The notes under the pieces are model-generated. The model saw only the letters and a list, made by a program, of their open reading frames with translations. It was not told the origin of the DNA and made no database searches. Source: Roseburia sp. CAG:10041_57 (GTDB taxonomy: Bacteria > Bacillota > Clostridia > Lachnospirales > Lachnospiraceae). From it: a DNA stretch of 64,000 bases. The position numbers and the translations under genes were made by a program. The DNA lies in NCBI GenBank assembly GCA_001916965.1, contig MNTL01000061.1, positions 1 to 64,000 on the forward strand. The letters are read 5' to 3'. Positions 26,351 to 36,400 of the stretch are shown here, piece after piece. Numbering within the stretch: the first letter of the stretch is position 1; every line of letters begins with the position of its first letter.

Positions 26351-26926
26351 ATGGGAGATAAGTCAACACAGAAGAAACAGTATATCATTGAGAAAGCAAA
26401 AGAGGTATTTGCAAAAAGAGGATACAAGGATGTGACCATGAAGGATATCGTGGATGCATGCGGCATCAGTCGTGGCGGGCTGTACCTGTATTTTGGCAAT
26501 ACAAAAGATCTGTTCGAGGCAGTATTGGAACAGCAGACACAGAATACAAAGAGTAGCTATGAGGCTTCTTTGCCGGAGAATGCAGCACCAGGCGACCAGT
26601 TACTGTTGTATCTGGATATCTGTAAGAAGGAAATGCTTGCAAAAGACAATCTGATTACAGCAACTTATGAATATCTGTTTGCCAATGCACAGGATAGTGT
26701 GGTCAGCAGACAAAAAGAAGAGAATGCCAGACTTCTGGAACAGATCATTACAGATGGCGTGAAAGAAGAATGGATGGTCTGTGAAAATCCTGCAACGGCA
26801 GCAGCAACTATTTCCTATGCAATGGAAGGACTTAAAGTAGCAGCAGGAACCACAGGAATCTCTGAAAAAGCAGCAGATGATACCATAAATTACATTATGG
26901 GAACACTTGGACTTGAAGTAGAATAA
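26351..26926 (+). CDS. TetR/AcrR-family transcriptional regulator
   Basis: 191 residues. The N-terminal DNA-binding domain is typical: IIEKAKEVFAKRGYKDVTMK, then the helix-turn-helix DIVDACGISRGGLYLYFGNT (about 31-50). The C-terminal ligand domain ends MEGLKVAAGTTGISEKAADD. The start follows GGGGAGCTGGAG. Its target is not evident. No pump or enzyme lies beside it in the same orientation other than the hypothetical gene upstream. Confidence 0.92.
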   Translation: MGDKSTQKKQYIIEKAKEVFAKRGYKDVTMKDIVDACGISRGGLYLYFGNTKDLFEAVLEQQTQNTKSSYEASLPENAAPGDQLLLYLDICKKEMLAKDNLITATYEYLFANAQDSVVSRQKEENARLLEQIITDGVKEEWMVCENPATAAATISYAMEGLKVAAGTTGISEKAADDTINYIMGTLGLEVE

Positions 26927-26942
26927 AAGATATGATGAAAAG

Positions 26943-26972
26943 AAAAGCCTGACTCCGCGGAGTTAGGCTTTT
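26943..26972. terminator. Bidirectional terminator between tetR and the NYN gene
   Basis: AAAAGCCTGACTCC / GGAGTTAGGCTTTT, a 13-14 bp stem with A-run and T-run on either side. It serves both converging genes. Confidence 0.9.
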
Positions 26973-26977
26973 TATAT

Positions 26978-27925
26978 TCAGGAACGCAGTGATATGATCT
27001 TTCCAAAGTTGCTGATCTTACATTCCTTGAAATCTCCTAGCATCTTGGATAGTTTGGCATAACCGTAGTTAGATATATTAAAATCAGGAAAACGTCTACA
27101 AAGCTTCTGATTAAGCTCTCCTACATTCATTGTGTGCTTCTCGCATTGTTTCAGGATAGACAGGACTTCCTTGTGAATATCATCCAGAGTGATGTCCGCG
27201 GCCTGCAGGTATGCGGTAACGGTAGTCTCTGTATATTTTAAGGAGATAGACTTTTTGAACTCGGCGGCTTCCAGAAATTTGGAGAACTTCGTATATTCAT
27301 AATTTCGTACATCGAAAGTCGGATACATCTTGGAGAGACGGCTGCCTAATTCTCCGATATCCATAGAAGTACCATCATTGCCATTCTCACTGATGATCTT
27401 AACAAGTGCCTGCTCAATTTCTGACAGAGGTGTCAGTGCATCCTGTTCTGCCTTGGCGGAGTGTTTACCGACCTTGGTAACGGATGTGTCCACATTGGAT
27501 AAGAGATCGAGCAGTACGAATTTCTCACAGGCGGAGCGGAATGGCTCCGGAGTCTTACGTTCTCCCATACCGATGACATACATGCCGGATTCACGAAGAC
27601 GCATGGCAAGTCTGGTGAAATCGCTGTCGCTGGAAGCCAGACAGAAGCCGCTTACATGACCAGAATAGAGAATATCCATGGCATCTATGATCATGGCAGA
27701 ATCAGTGGCATTCTTACCTGTCGTATAGCTGTATTGCTGTACCGGGTTGATGGAATTGGCTAACAGCACATCCTTCCATTTGCTTGAATTGGAACGGGTC
27801 CAGTCCCCATAGATTCTTTTATAAGTAACGGTTCCGTACTTGGATAATTCATCCAGTATGATCTTAATGTAATCAGCACTGATATTGTCACTGTCTATCA
27901 GCAACGCAAATTTGATATCTTCCAT
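26978..27925 (-). CDS. NYN-domain (LabA/PIN-like) ribonuclease-type protein with OST-HTH domains
   Basis: 315 residues. The N-terminal NYN fold shows the acidic residues in ALLIDSDNIS (about 8-17), KNATDSAMIIDAMDILYSG near 71 and CLASSDSDFTRLAMRLRESG near 94, as in LabA-like proteins. Two C-terminal repeats, SRLSKMYPTFDVRNYEYTKF and QKLCRRFPDFNISNYGYAKL, match the OST-HTH/LOTUS motif, which is thought to bind RNA. Family knowledge suggests RNA cleavage or processing. The substrate is unknown. It is a single gene with its promoter in the divergent gap before purL. Confidence 0.88.
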   Translation of the reverse strand: MEDIKFALLIDSDNISADYIKIILDELSKYGTVTYKRIYGDWTRSNSSKWKDVLLANSINPVQQYSYTTGKNATDSAMIIDAMDILYSGHVSGFCLASSDSDFTRLAMRLRESGMYVIGMGERKTPEPFRSACEKFVLLDLLSNVDTSVTKVGKHSAKAEQDALTPLSEIEQALVKIISENGNDGTSMDIGELGSRLSKMYPTFDVRNYEYTKFSKFLEAAEFKKSISLKYTETTVTAYLQAADITLDDIHKEVLSILKQCEKHTMNVGELNQKLCRRFPDFNISNYGYAKLSKMLGDFKECKISNFGKIISLRS

Positions 27926-28093
27926 ATCTGTAAAATTCCTGCCTTTCCCGGTTTACATAGCTTTGAATAATTATATTGTAGCATTTTAAATTCTTTTCGT
28001 CTATTTCCACGGTTGAAAAAATGCAGAATTACTGCTATTCTTATTAAGATAGTATCAAAACCAAATATACCAATTTTTACGGAGGACTTACAA

Positions 28094-31000
28094 ATGGGAA
28101 AAGTGAAACGTATTTACGTGGAAAAAAAGGCTTCCTTTGCAGTAAAAGCAAAAGAGCTGGAAGAAGAGCTCAAGAGCTATCTTGGAATTGATGGCCTAGA
28201 GCAGGTAAGGATTTTCATTCGTTATGACGTAGAGAATCTGTCAGAAGATACCTTTGAAAAAGCTTGCAAATGTGTATTTTCTGAACCACCAGTAGATGAT
28301 TTATACTTAGAGAAGTTCGACATGCCTGCGAATGGCAGATGCTTCTCTGTAGAATTCCTGCCTGGACAGTTCGATCAGAGAGCTGATTCAGCAGTACAGT
28401 GCGTAAAATTCCTGAAGGAAGACGAAGATCCCATTATTAAGACTGCCGTAACATATTTACTGGTAGGCAAGATTTCCGATGATGAATTTGCCAAGATCAA
28501 ATCCTACTGTATCAACCCGGTAGATTCCAGAGAGACAGACATGGTAAAACCTGAAACTCTTGTAACAGAGTTCGCAGAACCTGCTGATGTAGCAATCTTT
28601 GATGGTTTCAAGGATATGGCAGAGCCTGATTTAAAGAAGCTTTATGATTCTCTGGGACTGGCAATGACATTTAAGGATTTTCTGCATATCCAGAATTATT
28701 TTAAGAATGAAGAGAAGAGAAATCCTTCTGTAACAGAGATTCGTGTATTGGATACATACTGGTCAGACCACTGCCGTCATACCACATTCTCTACAGAATT
28801 AAAGAACGTAACTTTTGAAGATAATTATTATACAGAGCCTATTAAGACTACTTATCAGAATTATCTGGCTGTCAGAGAAGAGATCTTTGCAGGCAGAAAG
28901 GACAAGTATGTCTGCCTGATGGATCTGGCACTTATGGCTATGCGTAAGCTCAAGGCTGACGGCAAGCTTGAGGATATGGAGAAGTCTAACGAGATCAATG
29001 CTTGTTCCATCGTAGTTCCTATTGAAATTGACAAGGAAGATGGAAAAGGCATTATCACAGAAGAGTGGCTTGTAAACTTCAAGAACGAAACTCATAACCA
29101 TCCTACAGAAATTGAGCCTTTTGGTGGTGCAGCAACCTGTCTGGGCGGTGCTATCCGTGATCCGTTGTCAGGACGTACTTATGTATATCAGGCTATGCGT
29201 GTAACTGGTGCAGCAGATCCTACTGTATCTGTAGAAGATACTCTGAAAGGTAAGCTCCCTCAGAAGAAGCTGGTTCGTGGTGCAGCAAGCGGTTATTCAT
29301 CCTATGGTAATCAGATCGGTCTGGCTACAGGCTATGTAAAGGAAGTATATCATCCAAACTATGTAGCCAAGAGAATGGAGATCGGTGCTGTTATGGGTGC
29401 TGCTCCAAGAGCAAGTGTTATCCGTGAGGATTCTGATCCCGGTGATATCATCATTCTGTTAGGTGGACGTACAGGACGTGACGGCTGTGGTGGAGCAACA
29501 GGTTCTTCCAAGGTACATACAGAAGCTTCTATTGAGACTTGTGGTGCTGAGGTGCAGAAAGGTAATGCGCCTACAGAACGTAAGATTCAGAGATTATTCA
29601 GAAGAGAAGAAGTAAGCAAGATCATCAAGAAATGTAACGACTTTGGTGCAGGCGGTGTATCTGTAGCAATCGGAGAGCTGGCTGATGGTCTGGTTGTTGA
29701 TATGGATAAGGTTCCCAAGAAGTACGCAGGTCTTGACGGAACAGAACTGGCTATTTCCGAGTCTCAGGAGAGAATGGCAGTTGTAGTTGATCCTAAGGAT
29801 GTAGATACCTTCCTTGGCTATGCTGCAGAAGAGAACCTGGAGGCAGTTGAAGTAGCAGTTGTAACCAAAGAGCCAAGACTGGTACTGAAATGGAGAGGCA
29901 AGGAAGTTGTTAATTTATCCCGTGCTTTCCTGGATACCAACGGTGCTCATCAGGAGACTAACGTATACGTAGACATGCCTGTTAAGGAAGACAATTACCT
30001 GAACAAGGTAGCAGTTCCTGCTGTAGAAGAAGCTCTTGCAAAAGACGATGTAAAAGCAGCAATCCTTGCAGAATTGAATGATTTGAATGTATGTTCCCAG
30101 AAGGGTCTTGTGGAAATGTTCGACTCCTCTATTGGAGCAGGCAGTGTATACATGCCTTATGGTGGTAAGTATCAGCTGACAGAGACACAGACTATGGTAG
30201 CGAAGCTCCCTGTATTAAAGGGCAAGACAGATGTTGTTACCATGATGAGCTATGGCTTTGATCCATATCTGTCCTCATGGAGCCCATATCATGGAGCTAT
30301 CTATGCAGTAACAGAATCTATGGTTAAGATTGTGGCAGCAGGCGGTGATTACAGCAAGATCCGTTTCACTTTCCAGGAATACTTTAGACGTATGACAGAA
30401 GATCCTGAGCGTTGGAGTCAGCCTTTTGCAGCATTGTTAGGTGCTTATGATGCACAGATGGGATACGGTCTGCCTTCTATCGGTGGTAAGGATTCCATGT
30501 CAGGAACCTTCAATGATATTGATGTACCTCCTACATTAGTGTCTTTTGCAGTAGATGTAGCGAAGGAAAAAGACATCATTACACCAGAGTTGAAGAACGC
30601 AGGAGATAAGCTTGTTGTGTTCCGTATTGAGAAAGATCAGTACGATATTCCTGTATACGAGAAAGTCATGAAGCTTTTTGACGGTATCTCCGCATTGATC
30701 AAGAAGAGAGCTATCGTAGCTGCTTATGCTCTGGATGGTGCAGGTATTGTGGCAAGCGCAGCCAAGATGTCCTTTGGTAATAAGCTTGGTGTAGAATTTT
30801 CAGATGCTTTATCCGCTAAGGAACTGTTTGCAAATGAAATCGGCAATATGATTGCAGAAGTATCCGCAGATGGTATGAAAGCACTGGAAGAAAGTGGAAT
30901 TGCTTACAGTGTTGTAGCAACCGTTCTTCCTGAAAATGCCGGATTTGTATATAAAGATGTAAAAGTCAGCGAGGAAGACGCTCTCCATGCATGGAAGAGC

Positions 31001-31903
31001 AAGCTGGAGAAGGTATTCCCTACTAAGGCAGTAAAGGCTACAGATGCAATTGAAACTAAACTGTATCAGACATCTGATATCCATATCTGCAAGAACAAAG
31101 TAGCGAAGCCTACCGTATTTATCCCTGTATTCCCAGGAACAAACTGCGAGTATGACAGTGCCAAGGCATTTGAACGTGCGGGTGCTAATGTCATTACCAA
31201 GGTGTTCCGCAATATGACAGCAGAGGATATCCGTGAATCTGTAGATGAATTCGAGAAGGCTATCGGACAGGCACAGATCATCATGTTCCCTGGTGGATTC
31301 TCCGCAGGTGATGAACCGGATGGTAGTGCGAAGTTCTTCGCGACAGCATTCCAGAATGCGAAGATGAAGGAAGCTGTCATGAAGCTGTTGAACGAGAGAG
31401 ATGGTCTGGCACTTGGTATCTGTAACGGATTCCAGGCACTGATCAAATTAGGTCTGGTTCCTTATGGTGAGATTACAGGCCAGAAGGAGGATTCTCCTAC
31501 ATTGACCTTCAATACGATTAACCGTCATATCTCCAAGATGGTATATACCAAGGTCGTATCCAATAAGTCCCCTTGGTTACAGCTTGCAGAGCTTGGCAAG
31601 ACCTATGTAACACCGGCTTCCCATGGTGAAGGACGTTTCGTAGCTCCTAAGGAGTGGATTGACAAATTATTTGCGAATGGTCAGGTTGCTACACAGTATG
31701 CTGACTTCAATGGCAATATCTCCATGGATGAAGAGTGGAATGTAAACGGCTCTTATGCTGCAATCGAAGGTATCACCTCGCCGGATGGCAGATGCCTGGG
31801 CAAGATGGCACACGTAGAGAGACGCGGCGAATCCGTAGCAATCAACATCTATGGCGAACAGGATCTTAAAATCTTTGAGTCAGGTGTGAAGTACTTTAAA
31901 TAA
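28094..31903 (+). CDS. purL: Phosphoribosylformylglycinamidine synthase, fused PurL-PurQ form
   Basis: Fourth step of purine synthesis (FGAR to FGAM). It has 1269 residues from the ATG after ACGGAGG (MGKVKRIYVEKKASFAVKAK). The 27 extra residues of the longer frame precede this site. PurS-like and PurL parts carry DTYWSDHCRHTTFST near 220 and FKNETHNHPTEIEPFGGAAT near 328. The C-terminal glutaminase has the block FPGTNCEYDSA, the nucleophile Cys in GICNGFQALIKLG, and the His in SHGEGRFVA. No purine riboswitch was found in the leader. A strong terminator follows. Confidence 0.97.
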   Translation: MGKVKRIYVEKKASFAVKAKELEEELKSYLGIDGLEQVRIFIRYDVENLSEDTFEKACKCVFSEPPVDDLYLEKFDMPANGRCFSVEFLPGQFDQRADSAVQCVKFLKEDEDPIIKTAVTYLLVGKISDDEFAKIKSYCINPVDSRETDMVKPETLVTEFAEPADVAIFDGFKDMAEPDLKKLYDSLGLAMTFKDFLHIQNYFKNEEKRNPSVTEIRVLDTYWSDHCRHTTFSTELKNVTFEDNYYTEPIKTTYQNYLAVREEIFAGRKDKYVCLMDLALMAMRKLKADGKLEDMEKSNEINACSIVVPIEIDKEDGKGIITEEWLVNFKNETHNHPTEIEPFGGAATCLGGAIRDPLSGRTYVYQAMRVTGAADPTVSVEDTLKGKLPQKKLVRGAASGYSSYGNQIGLATGYVKEVYHPNYVAKRMEIGAVMGAAPRASVIREDSDPGDIIILLGGRTGRDGCGGATGSSKVHTEASIETCGAEVQKGNAPTERKIQRLFRREEVSKIIKKCNDFGAGGVSVAIGELADGLVVDMDKVPKKYAGLDGTELAISESQERMAVVVDPKDVDTFLGYAAEENLEAVEVAVVTKEPRLVLKWRGKEVVNLSRAFLDTNGAHQETNVYVDMPVKEDNYLNKVAVPAVEEALAKDDVKAAILAELNDLNVCSQKGLVEMFDSSIGAGSVYMPYGGKYQLTETQTMVAKLPVLKGKTDVVTMMSYGFDPYLSSWSPYHGAIYAVTESMVKIVAAGGDYSKIRFTFQEYFRRMTEDPERWSQPFAALLGAYDAQMGYGLPSIGGKDSMSGTFNDIDVPPTLVSFAVDVAKEKDIITPELKNAGDKLVVFRIEKDQYDIPVYEKVMKLFDGISALIKKRAIVAAYALDGAGIVASAAKMSFGNKLGVEFSDALSAKELFANEIGNMIAEVSADGMKALEESGIAYSVVATVLPENAGFVYKDVKVSEEDALHAWKSKLEKVFPTKAVKATDAIETKLYQTSDIHICKNKVAKPTVFIPVFPGTNCEYDSAKAFERAGANVITKVFRNMTAEDIRESVDEFEKAIGQAQIIMFPGGFSAGDEPDGSAKFFATAFQNAKMKEAVMKLLNERDGLALGICNGFQALIKLGLVPYGEITGQKEDSPTLTFNTINRHISKMVYTKVVSNKSPWLQLAELGKTYVTPASHGEGRFVAPKEWIDKLFANGQVATQYADFNGNISMDEEWNVNGSYAAIEGITSPDGRCLGKMAHVERRGESVAINIYGEQDLKIFESGVKYFK

Positions 31904-31910
31904 GCAGATA

Positions 31911-31950
31911 AGAAACCTCAGGATTAAAACAAAGCCTGAGGTTTCTTCTT
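31911..31950 (+). terminator. Rho-independent terminator after purL
   Basis: AGAAACCTCAGG / CCTGAGGTTTCT, a 12-bp perfect stem followed by T-rich sequence. Confidence 0.88.
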
Positions 31951-31992
31951 GATGAAACAGCGATGAAATTCGGATGGTTACATAAAATTATC

Positions 31993-32021
31993 TTGTCAAA
32001 TACATATGGTTTGGATATAAT
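31993..32021 (+). promoter_or_regulatory. Predicted sigma-A promoter for the three-gene unit at 32.1-33.2 kb
   Basis: TTGTCA at 31993-31998, a 17-base spacer, consensus TATAAT at 32016-32021. Confidence 0.65.
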
Positions 32022-32098
32022 ATTGAAAGTAAGGTTAATGAGAGGTAATTCTGGCAGGTATAGTTCCTGAATCATTGCCGGAAAGAAGGATGTACATA

Positions 32099-32359
32099 AT
32101 GGCGGAAAAGAATAATGGAAGAGAGATCGCTTTTGTTGAAACATATGAAGAAGAGATTAAAAATGCGATTGAGAAGACTTTCCTGAAGCATGGAGTATCT
32201 TATCTGATCAAGGTAGATAAAGTACGTAACAGGAAGAAGGGCTTATTTGAAAGCCAGAAGAAGTTTTCCTTTTATATTAATCGTTATCAGGAAGACGAGG
32301 CAAAAGCCGCCATGGAAGATACGAATCTGAAAGATGAAGATGTTGTATATTTAGCATAA
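32099..32359 (+). CDS. Small conserved hypothetical protein
   Basis: 86 residues from the ATG after AAGGATG (MAEKNNGREIAFVETYEEEI). It is charged and soluble, with no membrane segment or Cys cluster. VSYLIKVDKVRNRKKGLF and KFSFYINRYQEDEAKAAMED suggest a small alpha/beta fold. I do not recognise the family. It is first in a tight unit with another small protein and a GNAT (gaps of 17 and 3 bases). Confidence 0.65.
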   Translation: MAEKNNGREIAFVETYEEEIKNAIEKTFLKHGVSYLIKVDKVRNRKKGLFESQKKFSFYINRYQEDEAKAAMEDTNLKDEDVVYLA

Positions 32360-32376
32360 CGGAGTGGAGAAGAATA

Positions 32377-32604
32377 ATGATAGATTTCGGAAGCGTCATG
32401 AAGATTAAGAATGCATGGGATACTTTTAACAGAAATCATCCCAAGTTCATGCCCTTTTGTCAGGCAGTAGGCAGGGATGGAATCGGTGTGGATACCATTA
32501 TTGAAGTGAAAGTCACCAGCGCTGATGGCAGAGAATATAACACCAATATGAAGCTTACAAAGAGTGACTTGGATCTGTTCGCCCAGATAAGGAGCATGAA
32601 TTAG
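32377..32604 (+). CDS. Small conserved hypothetical protein
   Basis: 75 residues starting MIDFGSVMKIKNAWDTFNRN, with GGAGTGGAG upstream. Hydrophilic, ending KSDLDLFAQIRSMN. The middle (DTIIEVKVTSADGREYNTNM) looks like a small beta-sheet. No function can be assigned. It sits between another small unknown and a GNAT gene, probably in one transcript. Confidence 0.65.
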   Translation: MIDFGSVMKIKNAWDTFNRNHPKFMPFCQAVGRDGIGVDTIIEVKVTSADGREYNTNMKLTKSDLDLFAQIRSMN

Positions 32605-32607
32605 GTT

Positions 32608-33150
32608 ATGGTATCAGTGAGAGAAGCATCCGTTGAAGATGCGGCAGAGTTATTGGAAATATACAGACCCTATGTAGAGCATACAGATGTGTCCTTTGAG
32701 TATGTGACACCATCTGTGCAGGAGTTTGCGGGCAGGATTGCACACACACTGCAACGGTATCCTTATCTGGTGGCACAGAATGAAGACGGTGAGCTGCTGG
32801 GATACGCCTATGCTTCTGCATTCAAGTCCAGAGAGGCATATGACTGGTCAGTGGAATTGTCAGTATATGTGAAGGACGGAGTACACAGACAGGGTGTGGG
32901 CAGGCTTTTATATACAGAGCTTGAGAAGATCCTATATGCACAGAATGTATATAATCTCTGTGCATGTATTGCATATCCATATCCAGACAGTGAGAAGTTT
33001 CATGAGAGAATGGGATTCCAGACGGTAGCGCATTTCCATCATTCCGGCTTCAAATCAGGACACTGGGTCGATATGATCTGGATGGAGAAGGCACTCAGAG
33101 AACATGATGGAGCTCCTGAACCATTTATTCCGTATTCACATTTGGACTAA
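32608..33150 (+). CDS. GNAT N-acetyltransferase, phosphinothricin-acetyltransferase-like
   Basis: 180 residues with the pattern of the PAT/YncA subfamily: VREASVEDAAELLEIYRPYV at the N-terminus, YAYASAFKSREAYDWSVELS near 70, the acetyl-CoA loop HRQGVGRLLYTEL near 97, and FHERMGFQTVAHFHHSGFKS near 130. Members acetylate small amines such as methionine sulfone or herbicide analogues. The substrate here is unknown. It begins three bases after the previous stop and ends before a terminator. Confidence 0.88.
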   Translation: MVSVREASVEDAAELLEIYRPYVEHTDVSFEYVTPSVQEFAGRIAHTLQRYPYLVAQNEDGELLGYAYASAFKSREAYDWSVELSVYVKDGVHRQGVGRLLYTELEKILYAQNVYNLCACIAYPYPDSEKFHERMGFQTVAHFHHSGFKSGHWVDMIWMEKALREHDGAPEPFIPYSHLD

Positions 33151-33158
33151 TTTAAATG

Positions 33159-33197
33159 AAAGATTCTATTGTATTTGATACAGTAGGATCTTTTTTT
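33159..33197 (+). terminator. Rho-independent terminator after the GNAT gene
   Basis: AAGATTCTATTGTA / ACAGTAGGATCTT hairpin, then TTTTTTT. Confidence 0.83.
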
Positions 33198-33313
33198 ATG
33201 TCATTTAGAATTAACTAAAAGGTTAAAAACTAGTAAATATTACGGTTTAAAATGCCAAATGATAAATTAAAAGAGTTAAAAAATGTGCAAAACGGCTATT
33301 TTATTTTTCATAT

Positions 33314-33342
33314 TTGACGTTCAAATGAACTATTTGTATAAT
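33314..33342 (+). promoter_or_regulatory. Predicted sigma-A promoter of the mannanase gene
   Basis: TTGACG at 33314-33319, exactly 17 bases, TATAAT at 33337-33342. The 33198-33471 gap is otherwise very AT-rich, apart from the inverted repeat at 33417. Confidence 0.7.
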
Positions 33343-33416
33343 TTATATGTAAACTTAAATAAGAAATAAATTAACAAGCTAAAAATAATTAAATTAGCTA
33401 AAATTAATTTATTCTG

Positions 33417-33437
33417 CGTACTGCAAAATGCAGTACG
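33417..33437. promoter_or_regulatory. Inverted repeat in the mannanase leader
   Basis: CGTACTGC, five bases, GCAGTACG: a perfect 8-bp palindrome about 70 bases after the predicted transcription start and 34 bases before the start codon. It could be an mRNA hairpin or a repressor site. There is no T-run. Confidence 0.5.
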
Positions 33438-33471
33438 GATGAACAGACAGAATATACAGGGAGGTAGGAAC

Positions 33472-36400
33472 GTGAAGAGAAAACAGGTTGTAAAGATGCT
33501 TTCTATTGGTATGGCTGGAATTCTGGCAATATCATCCTGCAACATGGCAGGCGGCATGGTCTATGCAGAAGAAGTATCACAGGAGAATGTTGTAGAAGGG
33601 GAGAACACAGAAGAGACATTTACAGAATCAGCTGCTGCAGAGGAAGAAGAGCAGGAGAATGAGGAAGTAGAGCAAGCTACGGTACAGACGAAGGAGACTA
33701 CTGTAGAGAAGGAGACAGAGGAAACAACAGAATCCACAACCGAAGAAGCAGCCGGCGAGGATGAGGCTTCACAGGAGGAAACAACACAGGAAGCCACAGA
33801 AGAGGTCACAGAGGAAGTCACAGAGGAAGAAATGACTGAGCTTACAGAGGAAGAGCCTGTAGCCATGGCAGCTGACGTAGAAGAGACACAGCTGCAGCAA
33901 TTTTATGGACAGGAGCTTGCATTTGATGATACAAGCAGCTGGGATGACAAGGGCGAGAATCAGCTGGGGCTTTCCACAGACACGGCGCTCAACAGTGGCA
34001 CGAAGGTTTCCTTTGATCTGTATATTCCGGCAGAGAATGCAGAATATGAGGGACTTATTAAGGTTCAGGGAATTGCCAGACTCGGCAGCGGCTGGAGCTG
34101 GACACAGAATGATGTGATTCCTGAGCTTGGAAGCGGTGATTTTACACGGGAAGTAGAGATCGATGGTAAATTATATAGAAAAGCACATGTGTCATTTTCC
34201 TTTGGTGATGAAATAACACAGGATTATCTGGCAGAATTCACAGTAAAGCTTGCAGGCTGGATGTGTAACTATACTGGCTCTGTCTATTATGGCAATGTGA
34301 CTCTTGAGAATGGAGCACAGGAGAAACCGGATAAGCCCGTACAGGAGAATGTCCTTGCAAGCTGGAGTTTTGATGAGAATATCAATGACTGGTATTATGA
34401 CGGCGTATGGGACAATCAGGGGCAGAACAGTCTGGACTGGAGCGGGCAGTATCAGGCACTGGCCATGCAGGTGGATTATTCCAAGGATGTGAAATCTACA
34501 TGGAGTGAGATCAAGTCCTCCTATTGGGACGATGATTTCGAGGTAAAGGATGCCAATAAGATCGCTTTTGATTTTATCTATGATCCTGCTTTGATGACAA
34601 AGGGCAGCTTCAAGGTCAAGCTGTTCGCAGACAGCGGAATTGATATCAATGCCTCTATCAATTTTGATAATGCAGAGGACTATGCAGATGGTTTTAAGGT
34701 GGTGCATTTTTCCATGAGCTATGATACGAAGAATATTGAGAATGGCTTCACAATAGGTCTTATCGGCAGTGAGACAGATTATCAGGGAATGGTATATCTT
34801 GATAATGTGACACTTATGTCAGAAACTAAACAGGAAGAGGATATCTATGTGGATGCTACAGAAGAGATAACAGGACAGGATATGAAGCTCTCCGTACAGG
34901 GAGATACTCTTGTGACAGGCGCAGGAAGCAGTGAGATCCAGAAGAATATCACACTTGCAGACGGTCAGGCAACAGAAAGTGTCAGACAGGTATACGCTTA
35001 TCTGCAGGCTGTAGGCAAAACAGACAGCGTGATATTCGGACAGCAGAACAATACAAGCCATAAGGCAGGAAGCAGTGATTTATCCTGCTCAGATACAATG
35101 GATGTGGTCGGCTCCTATACCGGTATTATCGGGCTGGATGGATTGTCACTTGCAGGAAATGAATATTCTGCAGACCGCTATCTTGGCGAAATGCAGGGGC
35201 TGGATGATGTATATGAGACAGTAGCAGCCAGAATCAATCAGGCTTCTACACAGATCGAGAAGAATGTAATCGCGGCAGCAGCTCTGACGAATTATAATAT
35301 CAGAAATGGTGCAATTGCTACGCTGTCACTGCATATGCCTAATTTCAGTACTGTATCCGAAACAGGAAATGACACAGGTGTCAGCTATGCAGGCTATAAC
35401 TTCAGCGGTTATACACCCAATCTTCTGACAGGAGATGTGATGAATCAGATTCTGCCAGGAGGAGCATACAATGAAGCCTTCCGTGCTTATCTGGACATGG
35501 TAGCTGACTATGCACATCAAGTAGATGGCGCAGTTCTGTTCAGACCATTCCATGAGAATACAGGAAGCTGGTTCTGGTGGGGCGCAGCCTTCTGTGATGA
35601 GCAGACCTATAAGAGCGTCTACAAGTACACAGTAGAATATCTCAGAGACGAGAAGAACGTACATAATTTCCTGTATGTATACGGACCGGGCTCGGAAGCT
35701 GCTTCTGTAGAAGAATATGCTTCACGTTATCCGGGAGACGGATATGTTGATATGGTGGGATTTGATATGTATCACAGAAATCCACAGCAGGGGGATTCTT
35801 TTGTGACTAACTTTACGAAGGAGCTGCAGATTGTGGATGATTTTGCCCAGACGCATGGCAAGCTGGTAGCCGTTACAGAGACAGGAACCGCTCATGATGT
35901 TGCAGAGGGAGATAACCAGACTGCATTGCTCAAGTCAGAGAATGCAAGACCGGACTGGCATCAGGAGATTCTGGATGCAGTAAAAGGCAGCAATGCATCC
36001 TATTATCTGGTATGGGCTAATTTTGGCGAGAAGGACGGCTTCTATACCCCTTATGTAAAATCTGTAAAAGAAGATGGTACGAAGCATGGCCATGAAATGA
36101 TGGATCCGTTTATCAGATTCTTCAACCAGAACAACAGCATCTTTGCCGTAAATCAGAAGGATGCTCTGGAGCAGATGAAGTCTGTAAGCATCCAGGCAAA
36201 ACCGGCAGCAACGCAGAGCGGATATATCGTAGCTCCAGTTGCCGGCAACAGAATCCTGGATGCGACCTTACTGTCTGCAAGAATAAGTGGTGTGACTGCT
36301 GCTGATCAGGTTACCTTTGTCCTTTCCGGAAAAGACAGGGAGATCACACTGCAGGCACAGATTGCAGATGGCTATGCGACTGCACAGCTTGAGCAGGATT

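Noticed and set aside
27926..28093. Purine riboswitch before purL
   Set aside because: I looked for the conserved junction and loop sequences of the guanine/adenine aptamer and did not find them.
33561..33866. Minus-strand Ser/Val-rich frame
   Set aside because: Antisense of the Glu/Thr-rich spacer of the mannanase. The repeat codons create it.
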